Assembly: GCA_029265715.1 (NCBI GenBank) | Contig: JAJUGZ010000032.1 | Location: 1-38,226 of the forward strand | Reading direction: 5' to 3' | Source of the DNA: Bacteroidota bacterium | GTDB lineage: Bacteria > Bacteroidota > Bacteroidia > Bacteroidales > Prolixibacteraceae | DNA length: 38,226 nt | Shown here: one piece after another, positions 8,551 to 16,526 of the stretch | How the letters are laid out: each line of letters opens with the position of its first letter | Numbering within the stretch: the stretch's first letter is position 1 | Position numbers and translations under genes: made by a program | The notes under the pieces: model-generated | Told to the model about the DNA's origin: nothing | The model's input: only the letters and a program-made list of their open reading frames with translations | Database searches by the model: none

Positions 8551-8844
8551 TTACTGGTTTAAAAGAGCAATACACTTATCAATTTCCCGCACTATTTTAG
8601 TAATCTTTTTTTTGGCCTCCGGATCTTCTTCGCCAGTCCCGGCCAATGTTTTTGCTAGTTTAAGATTTTCATATTTCTTTTCAAGCATGCTGTTTTCCTC
8701 TTTCAGGATTGCAATTTTCTGTTCCAATTCGTCAATCCGAGCTTGTAATTGAGCTTTTTCTTCTTTCAGCTTTTCCTGACGAGTAAAAAACAATCTTAGT
8801 TTTAATCTGATGTCTTCCAGTAAGATACGTTCCTGATTAGTCAT
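8551..8844 (-). CDS. Small coiled-coil protein upstream of zapA
   Basis: A 97-residue, highly charged protein. Residues about 15-65 form a continuous coiled coil (RQEKLKEEKAQLQARIDELEQ-type heptads), and the C-terminal third is helical and basic. There is no signal peptide or membrane helix. It is 12 nt upstream of zapA in the same direction. The placement and shape suggest a partner in cell division, analogous in architecture to ZapB, but I see no sequence signature that proves this. ATG 8844 is the first start after two possible promoters. Confidence 0.8.
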   Translation of the reverse strand: MTNQERILLEDIRLKLRLFFTRQEKLKEEKAQLQARIDELEQKIAILKEENSMLEKKYENLKLAKTLAGTGEEDPEAKKKITKIVREIDKCIALLNQ

Positions 8845-8863
8845 CTGAGCATACTTTGATGCA

Positions 8864-8890
8864 CAAAATTAGCATTTCTGTGCAAAAGTA
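8864..8890 (-). promoter_or_regulatory. Two candidate -7 boxes for the coiled-coil/zapA operon
   Basis: On the minus strand TACTTTTG (8890-8883) and TAATTTTG (8871-8864) both match TAnnTTTG. They lie 20-39 nt upstream of the ATG at 8844. Neither has an obvious TTG at -33, so which one is used cannot be decided. Confidence 0.45.
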
Positions 8891-8959
8891 AAAGCATTGC
8901 TGCTCATATTCGCGACGGATTGGTTTGATTTAAAACAAAAAGGTTCGGGATATGTTTTC

Positions 8960-8967
8960 TATTTTTG
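8960..8967 (+). promoter_or_regulatory. Predicted -7 box (TATTTTTG) for the M23 peptidase gene
   Basis: TATTTTTG matches TAnnTTTG and lies 22 nt before the ATG at 8990, giving a leader of about 15 nt. No clear -33 element is seen. Confidence 0.5.
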
Positions 8968-8989
8968 GGTCGTGATTTGAAAATTGACT

Positions 8990-10705
8990 ATGAAGAGGTT
9001 TTTATTGCTGTTGGTCGTGTCTTTGGTTTGTTTCTCCGGGAAACCTCCGGTTGACGATCCGGATTATTTTTCCCCACCGTTGGATATCCCGCTTAGTCTG
9101 GCAGGGAATTTTGCTGAATTGCGGAATAATCATTTTCATGGCGGTATTGATCTCAAAACACGGGGAGTTACCGGCTTGCCGGTGTATGCTGCAGCCGATG
9201 GGTTTGTTTCCCGTATTTCGGTTTCTCCGGCTGGTTACGGACAGGCTTTGTATCTTGAACATCCAAACGGAAAAACAACAGTATACGGGCACCTCGAAAA
9301 GTTTTCTCCGGAAATCGAGAATTATGTCCGCACAATTCAATACGAGCGCGAGTCGTTTGCCGTCGATTTAACCGTTCCGCAAGGAGCGCTTCCGGTAAAA
9401 CGTGGTCAGCAGATTGCTTTTAGCGGGAATACCGGAAGTTCGGGCGGCCCGCACCTGCACTTCGAAATACGCGATACATATGCCAACGAGGCGATCAATC
9501 CGTTGTTATATAATTTCCCGATAGCCGATAAAACCAGCCCGGTTGTTTTGTCAGAAACGATTTACCCGTTGAGTGGCGATGCCCATGTGGGTGGAAAAAC
9601 CAAGGCTCAGCGTTATGAAACCGAACGGGTTGACGGCGTTTACAGGTTGAAAGGGAATCCGGTCGTTCCGGTTTTTGGGAAAATTGGTTTTGCTGTTGAC
9701 GCACTTGATTTTTTTGATGGCAGCCTCAATAAATGCGGAATCTATAGCTTGGTTTTAAAAGTGGATGACAATCTGGTTTATTCGTTTAAAATCGATCAGT
9801 TTCCGATTGAAGATACCCGATATATCAATAGTCTGATGGACTACGAACAGGTTGTCAGGTATGGCCGTAAGTTTTATAAAAACTGGATTGAACCGGGGAA
9901 CCGCCTGCCCATTTATGATAGCTCCGAAAACCGCGGCATCTGGGATGCAACCGACGAAAAAGTTCACACAATCAGTTATGAAGTATCGGATGTGGCAGGA
10001 AACAAAACTCAGCTTAAGTTTCAGGTTCGGTCGCAAAAAATGAACGTATTGACCCCGGAGCCGGCAGGAACCGATTTTTTCCCTTTCAATCAGGTAAATA
10101 TAATTCAGCGCGACGATGTGATCTTCGAACTTCCGGAGGGAACGTTATACAGCGACCTGAACTTCAATTTTCAGCAGCGCGAACGTATTCCCGGAACCTA
10201 TTCGGACGTGTTCCTGTTGCACAATGTGTACGTTCCGCTTCAAAAGTTTTGCCGGTTACGGATAAAAGCGGATGAACTACCGGAAAGGCTCCGCGATAAA
10301 GCCTTGCTGGTAACCGTCGATTTGGCATCGGGCCGGAAATCGGCTGCCGGTGGCGCGTTTAAAGACGGATGGGTGGACGGAAGCATTCGGAGTTTGGGCA
10401 ATTATGCGATAGGCGTCGATACGATTGCGCCGGTAATCACTTCCCTGAGTATCGAGAATCGGCAGATATTGAAGGATAGTTCGTGTATCAGGTTTAAAAT
10501 CAGCGACAATTTGTCGGGGGTCCAAGACTTTAGGGGAACTATTGACGGAAACTGGGTCTTGTTTGAGTTCGATCAAAAAACGGCAACACTGACATACACT
10601 TTCGATCCGCAGCGGATGGTTTTTGGGAAAAAACATGAACTGGTGCTGACTGTGGCCGATAGTAAAAATAACATTTCGACCTACAAGGCCACGTTCTTTA
10701 AGTAG
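8990..10705 (+). CDS. M23 family metallopeptidase, exported
   Basis: A 571-residue exported protein with an N-terminal signal peptide (MKRFLLLLVVSLVCFSG). The LytM/M23 domain is N-terminal, with the zinc motif H50-x3-D54 (HGGID), H101 in YGHLE, and H155-x-H157 (HLHFE), so all metal and catalytic positions are present. M23 enzymes cut peptide bridges in peptidoglycan. Roughly residues 170-571 form beta-rich domains with Ig-like character (for example ISYEVSDVAGNKTQL and FKISDNLSGVQDF). The reading frame can begin at a TTG at 8984, but the ATG at 8990 gives the proper signal peptide. It is divergent from the zapA operon. It may serve in wall remodelling at division, which is an inference from position. 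Confidence 0.9.
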   Translation: MKRFLLLLVVSLVCFSGKPPVDDPDYFSPPLDIPLSLAGNFAELRNNHFHGGIDLKTRGVTGLPVYAAADGFVSRISVSPAGYGQALYLEHPNGKTTVYGHLEKFSPEIENYVRTIQYERESFAVDLTVPQGALPVKRGQQIAFSGNTGSSGGPHLHFEIRDTYANEAINPLLYNFPIADKTSPVVLSETIYPLSGDAHVGGKTKAQRYETERVDGVYRLKGNPVVPVFGKIGFAVDALDFFDGSLNKCGIYSLVLKVDDNLVYSFKIDQFPIEDTRYINSLMDYEQVVRYGRKFYKNWIEPGNRLPIYDSSENRGIWDATDEKVHTISYEVSDVAGNKTQLKFQVRSQKMNVLTPEPAGTDFFPFNQVNIIQRDDVIFELPEGTLYSDLNFNFQQRERIPGTYSDVFLLHNVYVPLQKFCRLRIKADELPERLRDKALLVTVDLASGRKSAAGGAFKDGWVDGSIRSLGNYAIGVDTIAPVITSLSIENRQILKDSSCIRFKISDNLSGVQDFRGTIDGNWVLFEFDQKTATLTYTFDPQRMVFGKKHELVLTVADSKNNISTYKATFFK

Positions 10706-10760
10706 AAACCTGATTGATAATGAGCAGTTGGGCGGGCGTGTGGCGAACGTGAAAAAGTGC

Positions 10761-10768
10761 TATATTTG
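10761..10768 (+). promoter_or_regulatory. Predicted -7 box (TATATTTG) for the fabD transcript
   Basis: TATATTTG is a perfect TAnnTTTG match. Transcription would start near 10775, leaving a leader of about 260 nt before fabD, unusually long for this window. No good -33 TTG is found at the normal distance. Confidence 0.5.
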
Positions 10769-10854
10769 GCGGCTATGAGTTTAAATAAATAAGCAAACGA
10801 AATGAGCATGATTCGCAGAAACGCCAATTAGAAATAATCATTTGTCAGTCATGC

Positions 10855-10989
10855 GAACTCCATGCGACAATTAAAAAACTAAAAAATAAACGCATGAAAC
10901 GAACATGCCACGGTAACAAAATTTATGGTGGTGGCACCAAAGGCCATGTAAATATTATTAGAGAAGCTAATTTTCATGGCATGGAGTTC
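10855..10989 (+). promoter_or_regulatory. Structured leader upstream of fabD (11-bp long-range pairing)
   Basis: GAACTCCATGC (10855-10865) is a perfect reverse complement of GCATGGAGTTC (10979-10989), enclosing 113 nt. Inside, TGCCAC can pair with GTGGCA, or ACATGCC with GGCCATGT with one bulged base. Together these make a plausible branched RNA fold. It belongs to no riboswitch class I recognise. It overlaps a possible small reading frame (10894-11040), and the two explanations compete. Confidence 0.45.
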
Positions 10990-11040
10990 CATAAGTACAC
11001 ACCTAATTTTCAATATTTTAACAACAATATTTACTTATGA
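10894..11040 (+). CDS. Possible 48-residue leader peptide overlapping fabD
   Basis: An ATG-started frame of 48 codons, too short for usual gene calls. Its TGA overlaps the fabD ATG in an ATGA arrangement, the classic layout for translational coupling. The product would be basic and rich in His, Asn and aromatic residues (MKRTCHGNKIYGGG start, FNNNIYL end), with no recognisable domain. An A-rich stretch precedes the ATG, as often in Bacteroidota. The frame is open back to 10789 without another ATG, GTG or TTG. It may instead be chance within a structured leader. I do not recognise it. Confidence 0.3.
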   Translation: MKRTCHGNKIYGGGTKGHVNIIREANFHGMEFHKYTPNFQYFNNNIYL

Positions 11041-11921
11041 AAGCATACGTTTTTCCAGGACAAGGCGCTCAGTACCCGGGAATGGGGAAAGACCTTTATG
11101 AAAAATCGCCGTTAGCCAAAGAATTGTTCGAAAAAGCCAACGACATTTTAGGTTTCCGCATTACCGACATTATGTTTGACGGTACCGAAGAAGACCTGAA
11201 ACAAACCAAAGTAACCCAGCCGGCCATTTTCCTGCACTCGGTTTTATTGGCCAAAACGCTGGATAACTTTCAACCTGAAATGGTTGCCGGGCATTCATTG
11301 GGCGAATTCTCGGCCTTGGTCGCATGTGGTGCGCTAAGTTTTGAAGACGGTTTGAAGCTGGTGTCGAAACGTGCGATGGCCATGCAAAAAGCCTGCGAAC
11401 TGGAACCATCAACCATGGCAGCTATCGTCGGGCTGGACGATGAGGTGGTCGAAGAAGTATGCGCTTCGATTGACGAAGTTGTTGTTCCGGCCAATTATAA
11501 TTGCCCCGGCCAGCTGGTTATCTCCGGATCGATTGCCGGCATTGATAAAGCCTGCGAAGCGTTGACTGCCAGGGGAGCCAAACGCGCCCTGAAGCTGGTT
11601 GTGGGAGGCGCTTTTCACTCTCCGCTGATGGAACCGGCCCGCGAAGAACTGGCAGCTGCCATCGAATCGACGCCATTTAATAACCCGGTTTGCCCTATTT
11701 ACCAAAACGTGAATGCTGCTCCGACCAGCGATCCGGCTATAATCAAACAAAACCTGATTGCTCAGCTGACAGCCCCGGTGAAGTGGACCCAGACTGCCAA
11801 AAACATGATTGCCGACGGCGCAACCTTGTTTACAGAAATCGGGCCGGGCAAAGTATTGCAGGGACTGATTAAAAAAGTTGATCGCAATGTCGAAGTAGCA
11901 GGTGTGAATAGTTTTGAATAG
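11037..11921 (+). CDS. fabD: Malonyl-CoA:ACP transacylase
   Basis: FabD moves the malonyl group from CoA to acyl carrier protein, giving the extender unit for fatty acid synthesis. The 294 residues are normal for the family. The N-terminal FPGQGAQ, the nucleophile elbow GHSLGE (Ser87), His194 in AFHSP, and the C-terminal EIGPGKVL are all in place. The gene follows a leader of about 260 nt and ends in a strong terminator, so it looks monocistronic apart from the possible leader peptide. Other fab genes are not next to it. The long folded leader hints at post-transcriptional control, which is inferred. Confidence 0.96.
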   Translation: MKAYVFPGQGAQYPGMGKDLYEKSPLAKELFEKANDILGFRITDIMFDGTEEDLKQTKVTQPAIFLHSVLLAKTLDNFQPEMVAGHSLGEFSALVACGALSFEDGLKLVSKRAMAMQKACELEPSTMAAIVGLDDEVVEEVCASIDEVVVPANYNCPGQLVISGSIAGIDKACEALTARGAKRALKLVVGGAFHSPLMEPAREELAAAIESTPFNNPVCPIYQNVNAAPTSDPAIIKQNLIAQLTAPVKWTQTAKNMIADGATLFTEIGPGKVLQGLIKKVDRNVEVAGVNSFE

Positions 11922-11949
11922 ATTAAAAAATAATATTCGAATACAAAAA

Positions 11950-11985
11950 AAAAAAGACTGGCCATCCTTATTGCCAGTCTTTTTT
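11950..11985. terminator. Bidirectional terminator after fabD
   Basis: GACTGGC (11956-11962) pairs with GCCAGTC (11973-11979). A6 comes before and T6 after, so it serves both fabD and the converging lipoprotein gene. Confidence 0.85.
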
Positions 11986-12009
11986 GTATCTGTTTTGTCG
12001 TTGTGTTTT

Positions 12010-12732
12010 TTATTCCCACTTAATGGTTTTGCTGTCAGAAGAAACGAATTGGATATTGTCAACTTTGTTTACAGTAACCCCGGTTTCAAAGCGAACAGCC
12101 TGTAATTCGACAACATAGTTGGTATTAGCGGCAGGTTGTTCCCCGCTGGCCCACGACGGGGTTGATGTCCCAAATTCAAACTCAGTTGCATTTGAATTCA
12201 GCAACGTTCCTGAAAACATGATTTTAGTCTTATCCGCTGAATACAAGCGGACGGCATATGCTTCGGCATTCTGGATTTTATCCCAGGTTACTTTAAGCAT
12301 GTGGTTATTCATTGTGGCAGTTTTAATTGATATGGGGGTTAACTTTTCTTCGCCAACGATATCAATTCCGGTTATTTTTTCATCATTAACCGATGTGATT
12401 TCAAATGAATAATTTCCTTTTACCGGAAGGTCGTTTGTGTAATCATTTACCGGGGTCCGAAATATGAATTGGTGTTTGTCTGAACTTTGCGTTAGTTCGT
12501 AAGTTTTGCCACCAGTACCGGGGGCAACAACTTTTGCCGATTTAATTTCATAATTGCCCAATGCATAAATCTCGATCCCGTATTTGGTCCCGCCATCAGT
12601 TTTTAAATCTTTGATATACACATCAACTACGGCATCAAATGGAGCCGGGTCGTCATCGTTGCATGAAACCAGAGTAACGGCTCCAAGCGTAAAGCACAGA
12701 AGTGCTGCGAACACAGTTTTAATTTTTTTCAT
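12010..12732 (-). CDS. Surface-type lipoprotein, beta-sandwich, unknown function
   Basis: A 240-residue lipoprotein. The signal peptide (MKKIKTVFAALLCFTLGAV) ends in a lipobox TLVSC with the acylated Cys at about residue 24, followed directly by NDDD. Acidic residues right after Cys are the Bacteroidota signal for export to the cell surface, so outer-leaflet display is likely. The rest is beta-rich. The second half (VTWDKIQNAEAYAVRLYS and YVVELQAVRF) has the look of a fibronectin type III fold, in which the W and Y strands are typical. No catalytic motif is seen. It is alone on the minus strand, with its own promoter containing a palindrome. Binding or adhesion is possible but unproven. Confidence 0.85.
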   Translation of the reverse strand: MKKIKTVFAALLCFTLGAVTLVSCNDDDPAPFDAVVDVYIKDLKTDGGTKYGIEIYALGNYEIKSAKVVAPGTGGKTYELTQSSDKHQFIFRTPVNDYTNDLPVKGNYSFEITSVNDEKITGIDIVGEEKLTPISIKTATMNNHMLKVTWDKIQNAEAYAVRLYSADKTKIMFSGTLLNSNATEFEFGTSTPSWASGEQPAANTNYVVELQAVRFETGVTVNKVDNIQFVSSDSKTIKWE

Positions 12733-12757
12733 TTTTAATTACATTTGAATAGTTATA

Positions 12758-12788
12758 CAAAAAATACCGGGATCCCGGTTGTTTTCAA
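12758..12788 (-). promoter_or_regulatory. Promoter of the lipoprotein gene with a palindrome in the spacer
   Basis: On the minus strand TTG (12788-12786), a 19-nt spacer, and a near-consensus -7 box TATTTTTTG (12766-12758, one extra T) lie 26 nt upstream of the ATG. The spacer is almost filled by the perfect 14-bp palindrome ACCGGGATCCCGGT (12766-12779). Such a placement suits an operator for a dimeric regulator. No regulator gene is nearby. Confidence 0.5.
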
Positions 12789-12792
12789 TTTC

Positions 12793-12823
12793 GAACCGTC
12801 GCTTCCAACGGCGGTTCTTTTTT
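12793..12823 (+). terminator. Orphan terminator-like hairpin on the plus strand
   Basis: GAACCGTCG (12793-12801) pairs with CGGCGGTTC (12809-12817, one G-T) and is followed by T6. It looks like a factor-independent terminator on the plus strand, but no plus-strand gene ends here; the fabD transcript already has one at 11950. It may block read-through or antisense transcription. Between it and the gene at 13076 lie about 250 A/T-rich bases with only one promoter-like site. Confidence 0.5.
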
Positions 12824-13028
12824 GTACTTATAGATGAGTGAATGCTGTTATCCGTTGCGCGACAAAATAAAAAAATGTGGGTTTTTAGTGTAGTCAGGGC
12901 TAACCACTTGATATTAATATAAATGTAGTTATGTGTTTGGGCGAGGTACTGATGTTGGCACAGATTATATTGACATCATTATTTCTGAAAAAGTTTGGAA
13001 AAAAGCCGGCAGTTCCATCGAAGGTTCT

Positions 13029-13036
13029 TATTTTTG
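13029..13036 (+). promoter_or_regulatory. Predicted -7 box (TATTTTTG) for the Nfn/Sud-like operon
   Basis: TATTTTTG matches TAnnTTTG exactly, 39 nt before the ATG at 13076. It also argues against the longer frame that opens at 12995. No clear -33 TTG is seen. Confidence 0.5.
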
Positions 13037-13075
13037 ACGCGAAAATCAGAAGAACAAACAAAAAAGACAGATTCA

Positions 13076-13891
13076 ATGAACCGCATAGTTGAAAAAACCT
13101 GGTTCTCCGATAAAGTAGCTAAGATTATAGTCGAAGCGCCGCGGGTTGCACGCTCGCGTAAGCCCGGGCACTTTGTGATCATACGGGTCGATGACAAAGG
13201 CGAGCGTATTCCCTTGACCATTGCCGGTGCCGATATTGAAAAAGGCACAATTACCTTGGTTGTGCAGGCCATGGGCGTTAGTTCCACCAAGCTGTGTAAA
13301 ATGAATGCCGGCGATCAAATTCTTGATTTGGTCGGGCCGCTGGGCAAAGCAACCCACATCGATAAGGTTGGTACGGTTTTGGCCTGTGGAGGTGGTGTTG
13401 GAGTTGCTCCAATGTTGCCAATTGTTGAGGGTTTCAAGAAAGCAGGGAATCGGGTAGTCTCCGTTTTGGCTGCCCGAAGTAAAGATTTGATTATTCTGGA
13501 AGATGAGATTCGCCAGTGGTCTGATGACGTGATTATTATGACTGATGATGGTTCTTATGGTCGTAAAGGGGTGGTCACAGTTGGCGCAGAGGAAGTTATT
13601 CAGCGCGAAAAAATTGATGAATGTATTGCCATTGGGCCAGCTATTATGATGAAATTTACTTCATTACTGACTAAAAAATACAATATTCCGACCCAGGCCA
13701 GCCTGAATGCTATCATGGTTGATGGGACCGGGATGTGCGGAGCCTGCCGTGTCAGCGTTGGCGGGCAAACCAAATTTACCTGTATCGATGGACCAGAGTT
13801 TGATGCCCATCAGATTGATTTTGACGAACTGATGCTCCGTTTGGGGGGGTACCGCGATGAGGAAAAAGCAGCTTTCGAGCGGTATGTGTAA
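13076..13891 (+). CDS. Ferredoxin-NADP reductase/sulfide dehydrogenase subunit (NfnA/SudB-like)
   Basis: A 271-residue flavoprotein of the PyrK/NfnA/SudB group, which passes electrons between NAD(H), FAD and a [2Fe-2S] cluster. The FAD-binding beta-barrel has RIPLTIA. The NAD-binding part carries LACGGGVGVAPMLP (about 102-115) and MTDDGSYG. The C-terminal MCGACRVSV with a later FTCIDGPEFD supplies the cluster cysteines. The product of the next gene is the usual large partner, so together they form an NfnAB or SudBA heterodimer. NfnAB couples NADH and reduced ferredoxin to NADP+ by bifurcation. SudBA reduces polysulfide. The sequence alone does not separate these. The ATG at 13076 starts the conserved region. 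Confidence 0.9.
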   Translation: MNRIVEKTWFSDKVAKIIVEAPRVARSRKPGHFVIIRVDDKGERIPLTIAGADIEKGTITLVVQAMGVSSTKLCKMNAGDQILDLVGPLGKATHIDKVGTVLACGGGVGVAPMLPIVEGFKKAGNRVVSVLAARSKDLIILEDEIRQWSDDVIIMTDDGSYGRKGVVTVGAEEVIQREKIDECIAIGPAIMMKFTSLLTKKYNIPTQASLNAIMVDGTGMCGACRVSVGGQTKFTCIDGPEFDAHQIDFDELMLRLGGYRDEEKAAFERYV

Positions 13892-13912
13892 TTGCAAAAA
13901 AAAACGAAATCA

Positions 13913-15403
13913 ATGTCAACAAATCAGGAATATCTCAAAGCCGAACGCGAAAAAGAATGGCGTGTCGAGCTGCGAAAAAAAATAGCCAATAAAGAGCGGA
14001 CTGCCATTGCCCGGACGAAAATGCCGGAGCTGGATCCGTTCGAACGTATAAAATATCAGGATCGGGAAGTCAATCTTGGACTATCGGAAACACAGGCGAG
14101 GGTAGAGGCTTCGCGGTGTCTGGATTGCCCGACCCCAACCTGTATCGAAGGGTGTCCGGTTAGCATCAACATTCCCAAGTTCATTAAAAATATTGAACGG
14201 GGCGAATTTCTCGAAGCAGCCAAAACCTTGAAAGAAACATCAGCCCTGCCGGCTGTTTGTGGGCGTGTTTGTCCTCAGGAAAAGCAATGCGAGGCGAACT
14301 GTTTCTACACTCAGAAAATGAAAAAAGAACCAGTCGCGATTGGTTATCTCGAGCGATTTGCTGCCGACTACGAACGGGAAAGTGGACACATGTCGATTCC
14401 TGAAGTTGCTCCGCCGAATGGGATTAAAGTAGCGGCTATTGGTTCGGGGCCGGCCTCGCTGTCGTTTGCCGGCGATATGATCAAGCTGGGCTACGAGGTG
14501 ACTGTTTTCGAGGCGTTGCACGAAATCGGGGGCGTACTCAAATATGGTATTCCGGAGTTTCGTTTGCCCAACAAAATTGTTGACGTTGAACTGGCTAACC
14601 TCGAAAAAATGGGGGTGAAGTTCGAGCGGAATTTCATTGTCGGGAAAACAGCCAGTTTTGAAGATTTGAAAACCGAAGGTTTTGAAGCTTTTTTTGTGGC
14701 CAGCGGAGCCGGTTTGCCCCGGTTTATGAATATCCCGGGCGAAAACTATAACGGTATTATGTCGTCGAACGAATACCTGACCCGCGTTAACCTGATGAAT
14801 GCAGCCAACGACCAGTTTGATACTCCGGTTATTAAAGGGAAAAATGTAGCCGTGATCGGCGGCGGAAATACTGCAATGGACTCGGTTCGTACGGCCAAAC
14901 GCCTGGGCGCTGAACGTGCCATGATCGTATACCGTCGTTCGCGCGAGGAAATGCCCGCCCGTGTAGAGGAAGTTCATCACGCCGAAGAAGAAGGCGTTGA
15001 ATTTATTAACCTGACTAATCCGGTTGAATATTTTGCCGATGAAAAAGGTCGGGTAAACCGGATGCGCGTTCAGCGGATGGAATTGGGCGAACCGGATGCT
15101 TCCGGACGCCGGAGCCCCAACGTGGTGGAAGGTTCAGAATACGATATCCCGGTCGATCTGGTGGTTGTAGCTGTTGGTGTCTCGCCAAACCCGCTTATCC
15201 CTTCCGAAGTAAAAGATTTGAAAGTAAGCCGGTGGGGAACCATCGAGGTGGACAAAGATACCATGCAAAGCTCTATTCCGGAGATATTTGCCGGGGGCGA
15301 CATTGTGCGTGGCGGAGCGACAGTGATATTGGCAATGGGCGACGGCCGTAAAGCGGCTGCCTCCATGCACAATTATCTGACAAGTAAAAAACTGAACCCA
15401 TAA
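13913..15403 (+). CDS. NADPH-dependent glutamate synthase small-subunit-like protein (NfnB/SudA-like)
   Basis: A 496-residue flavoprotein. The N-terminal domain has two cysteine groups for [4Fe-4S] clusters (CLDCPTPTCIEGCP, then CGRVCPQEKQCEANC). An FAD Rossmann motif follows (AIGSGPASLSFAGD, with EIGGVLKYGIPEFRLP) and then an NAD(P)H site (VIGGGNTAMDSVRTAKRLGA). The C-terminal part has IFAGGDIVRGGATVILAMGDG, typical of the FAD-binding end. It shares this layout with GltD, NfnB and SudA. No glutamate synthase large subunit is near, and the adjacent NfnA-like gene, 21 nt before, argues for NfnAB/SudAB. A TTG at 13892 could start the frame, but the ATG at 13913 is more credible. Confidence 0.92.
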   Translation: MSTNQEYLKAEREKEWRVELRKKIANKERTAIARTKMPELDPFERIKYQDREVNLGLSETQARVEASRCLDCPTPTCIEGCPVSINIPKFIKNIERGEFLEAAKTLKETSALPAVCGRVCPQEKQCEANCFYTQKMKKEPVAIGYLERFAADYERESGHMSIPEVAPPNGIKVAAIGSGPASLSFAGDMIKLGYEVTVFEALHEIGGVLKYGIPEFRLPNKIVDVELANLEKMGVKFERNFIVGKTASFEDLKTEGFEAFFVASGAGLPRFMNIPGENYNGIMSSNEYLTRVNLMNAANDQFDTPVIKGKNVAVIGGGNTAMDSVRTAKRLGAERAMIVYRRSREEMPARVEEVHHAEEEGVEFINLTNPVEYFADEKGRVNRMRVQRMELGEPDASGRRSPNVVEGSEYDIPVDLVVVAVGVSPNPLIPSEVKDLKVSRWGTIEVDKDTMQSSIPEIFAGGDIVRGGATVILAMGDGRKAAASMHNYLTSKKLNP

Positions 15404-15415
15404 AACGAAACATGT

Positions 15416-16408
15416 ATGAAGGCGAATCTTTCTACCCGGTTTTTCGGTCTCGAATTAAAAAGTCCGGTCATCGCAGCTAGCAGCAGTATGACCGGCAACC
15501 CCGAACAAATCCGGAAAATAGCCGAAGCTGGCGCCGGGGCAATCGTGTTGAAGTCGATTTTTGAGGAAGAAATATACCAGGCAATGCAGGAGGAACTGAG
15601 CCTGCGCGACGAGTTGCATAATGATCCGGAGTACCTGGATTATTTTGATTACGTTATTAAAGAAGATAACCTGCGAAAGTACGTTAAGCTGATAACCGAT
15701 ACCAAGGCGGCTGTTTCTGTTCCGGTTATTGCAAGCATAAGCTGCACAACATCGAGCGAATGGGTCTTGTTTGCAAAAAAATTACAGGAGGCTGGAGCCG
15801 ATGGCATTGAATTGAACCTGTTCATTGTTCCTTCTGATTGTAACCGTAGCAGCGATTTTCATGAGCATTTCTATTTCGAAACGGTGACTAAAGTTCTGGA
15901 GTCTGTAACCATTCCGGTATCGGTAAAAATCAGTCATTATTTTTCGAATCTCGCCGGAATGGCCCGGAAGTTGTCGCAGACCGGAATCGCCGGGATCACC
16001 GTTTTTAATCGCTTTTTTGCGCCGGACATTGATGTGGAAAACGAAAGAATTGTTGCAGCCGATGTGTTAAGTTCCGAAAACGAGTATTTGCTTCCTTTAC
16101 GCTGGACAGGCATTCTCTCCGGAAAAATTGACTGTGACCTGGCGGGAACAACCGGTATTCATTCGGCTGAAACCGCGTTGAAATTCCTGTTGGCCGGCGC
16201 ATCGGCGGTTCAGGTGGCATCGGTTTTGTACGAAAAAGGGCCCGAAGCGATTACCGAAATCAATAATGGAATTGAAAATTGGATGAACGAAAAAGGATAT
16301 CATTCAATTGTCGATTTTAAAGGAAAGCTGAACCTGATGAACGCGAAAAACGCAGTGGCTTTCGAACGGGTCCAGTTTATGAAATACTTTGGCGAAAAAG
16401 CCTTTTAA
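15416..16408 (+). CDS. Dihydroorotate dehydrogenase-like protein
   Basis: A 330-residue FMN TIM-barrel protein of the DHOD/PreA group. The start (STRFFGLELKSPVIAASSSMTG) and AGAGAIVLKSIFEEEI match the FMN-binding front of class 1 DHODs. VPVIASISC, GADGIELNL, PVSVKISH and GASAVQVASVLYEKG follow in family order. In the active-site loop the expected Cys-containing segment is not obvious, so true dihydroorotate oxidation is uncertain. It begins 12 nt after the NfnB-like gene and is surely co-transcribed. Linkage with a PyrK-like and a GltD-like subunit suggests a shared electron-transfer role, as in PyrDB-PyrK or PreT-PreA pairs; this is an inference. Confidence 0.88.
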   Translation: MKANLSTRFFGLELKSPVIAASSSMTGNPEQIRKIAEAGAGAIVLKSIFEEEIYQAMQEELSLRDELHNDPEYLDYFDYVIKEDNLRKYVKLITDTKAAVSVPVIASISCTTSSEWVLFAKKLQEAGADGIELNLFIVPSDCNRSSDFHEHFYFETVTKVLESVTIPVSVKISHYFSNLAGMARKLSQTGIAGITVFNRFFAPDIDVENERIVAADVLSSENEYLLPLRWTGILSGKIDCDLAGTTGIHSAETALKFLLAGASAVQVASVLYEKGPEAITEINNGIENWMNEKGYHSIVDFKGKLNLMNAKNAVAFERVQFMKYFGEKAF

Positions 16409-16526
16409 CGTTACAGCGATACGGTGTTTTTTTAGATATAGAGCAAGATTTGGGTTAAAAATTCGTTCTGTTATTGAGAAATTGGCTCAGCCTGTTTCCG
16501 AAAATAAAATTCAGAGGGTCTTAATC

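Noticed and set aside
10706-11036. Known riboswitch or tmRNA before fabD
   Set aside because: I checked for features of TPP, SAM, cobalamin and tmRNA and found none. Only an unclassified fold is supported.
11409-12062. 217-codon minus-strand frame opposite fabD
   Set aside because: It runs across the fabD terminator and has no domain signature. fabD itself is unambiguous.
14240-14980. 246-codon minus-strand frame opposite the NfnB-like gene
   Set aside because: Complement of a conserved coding region with no motif.
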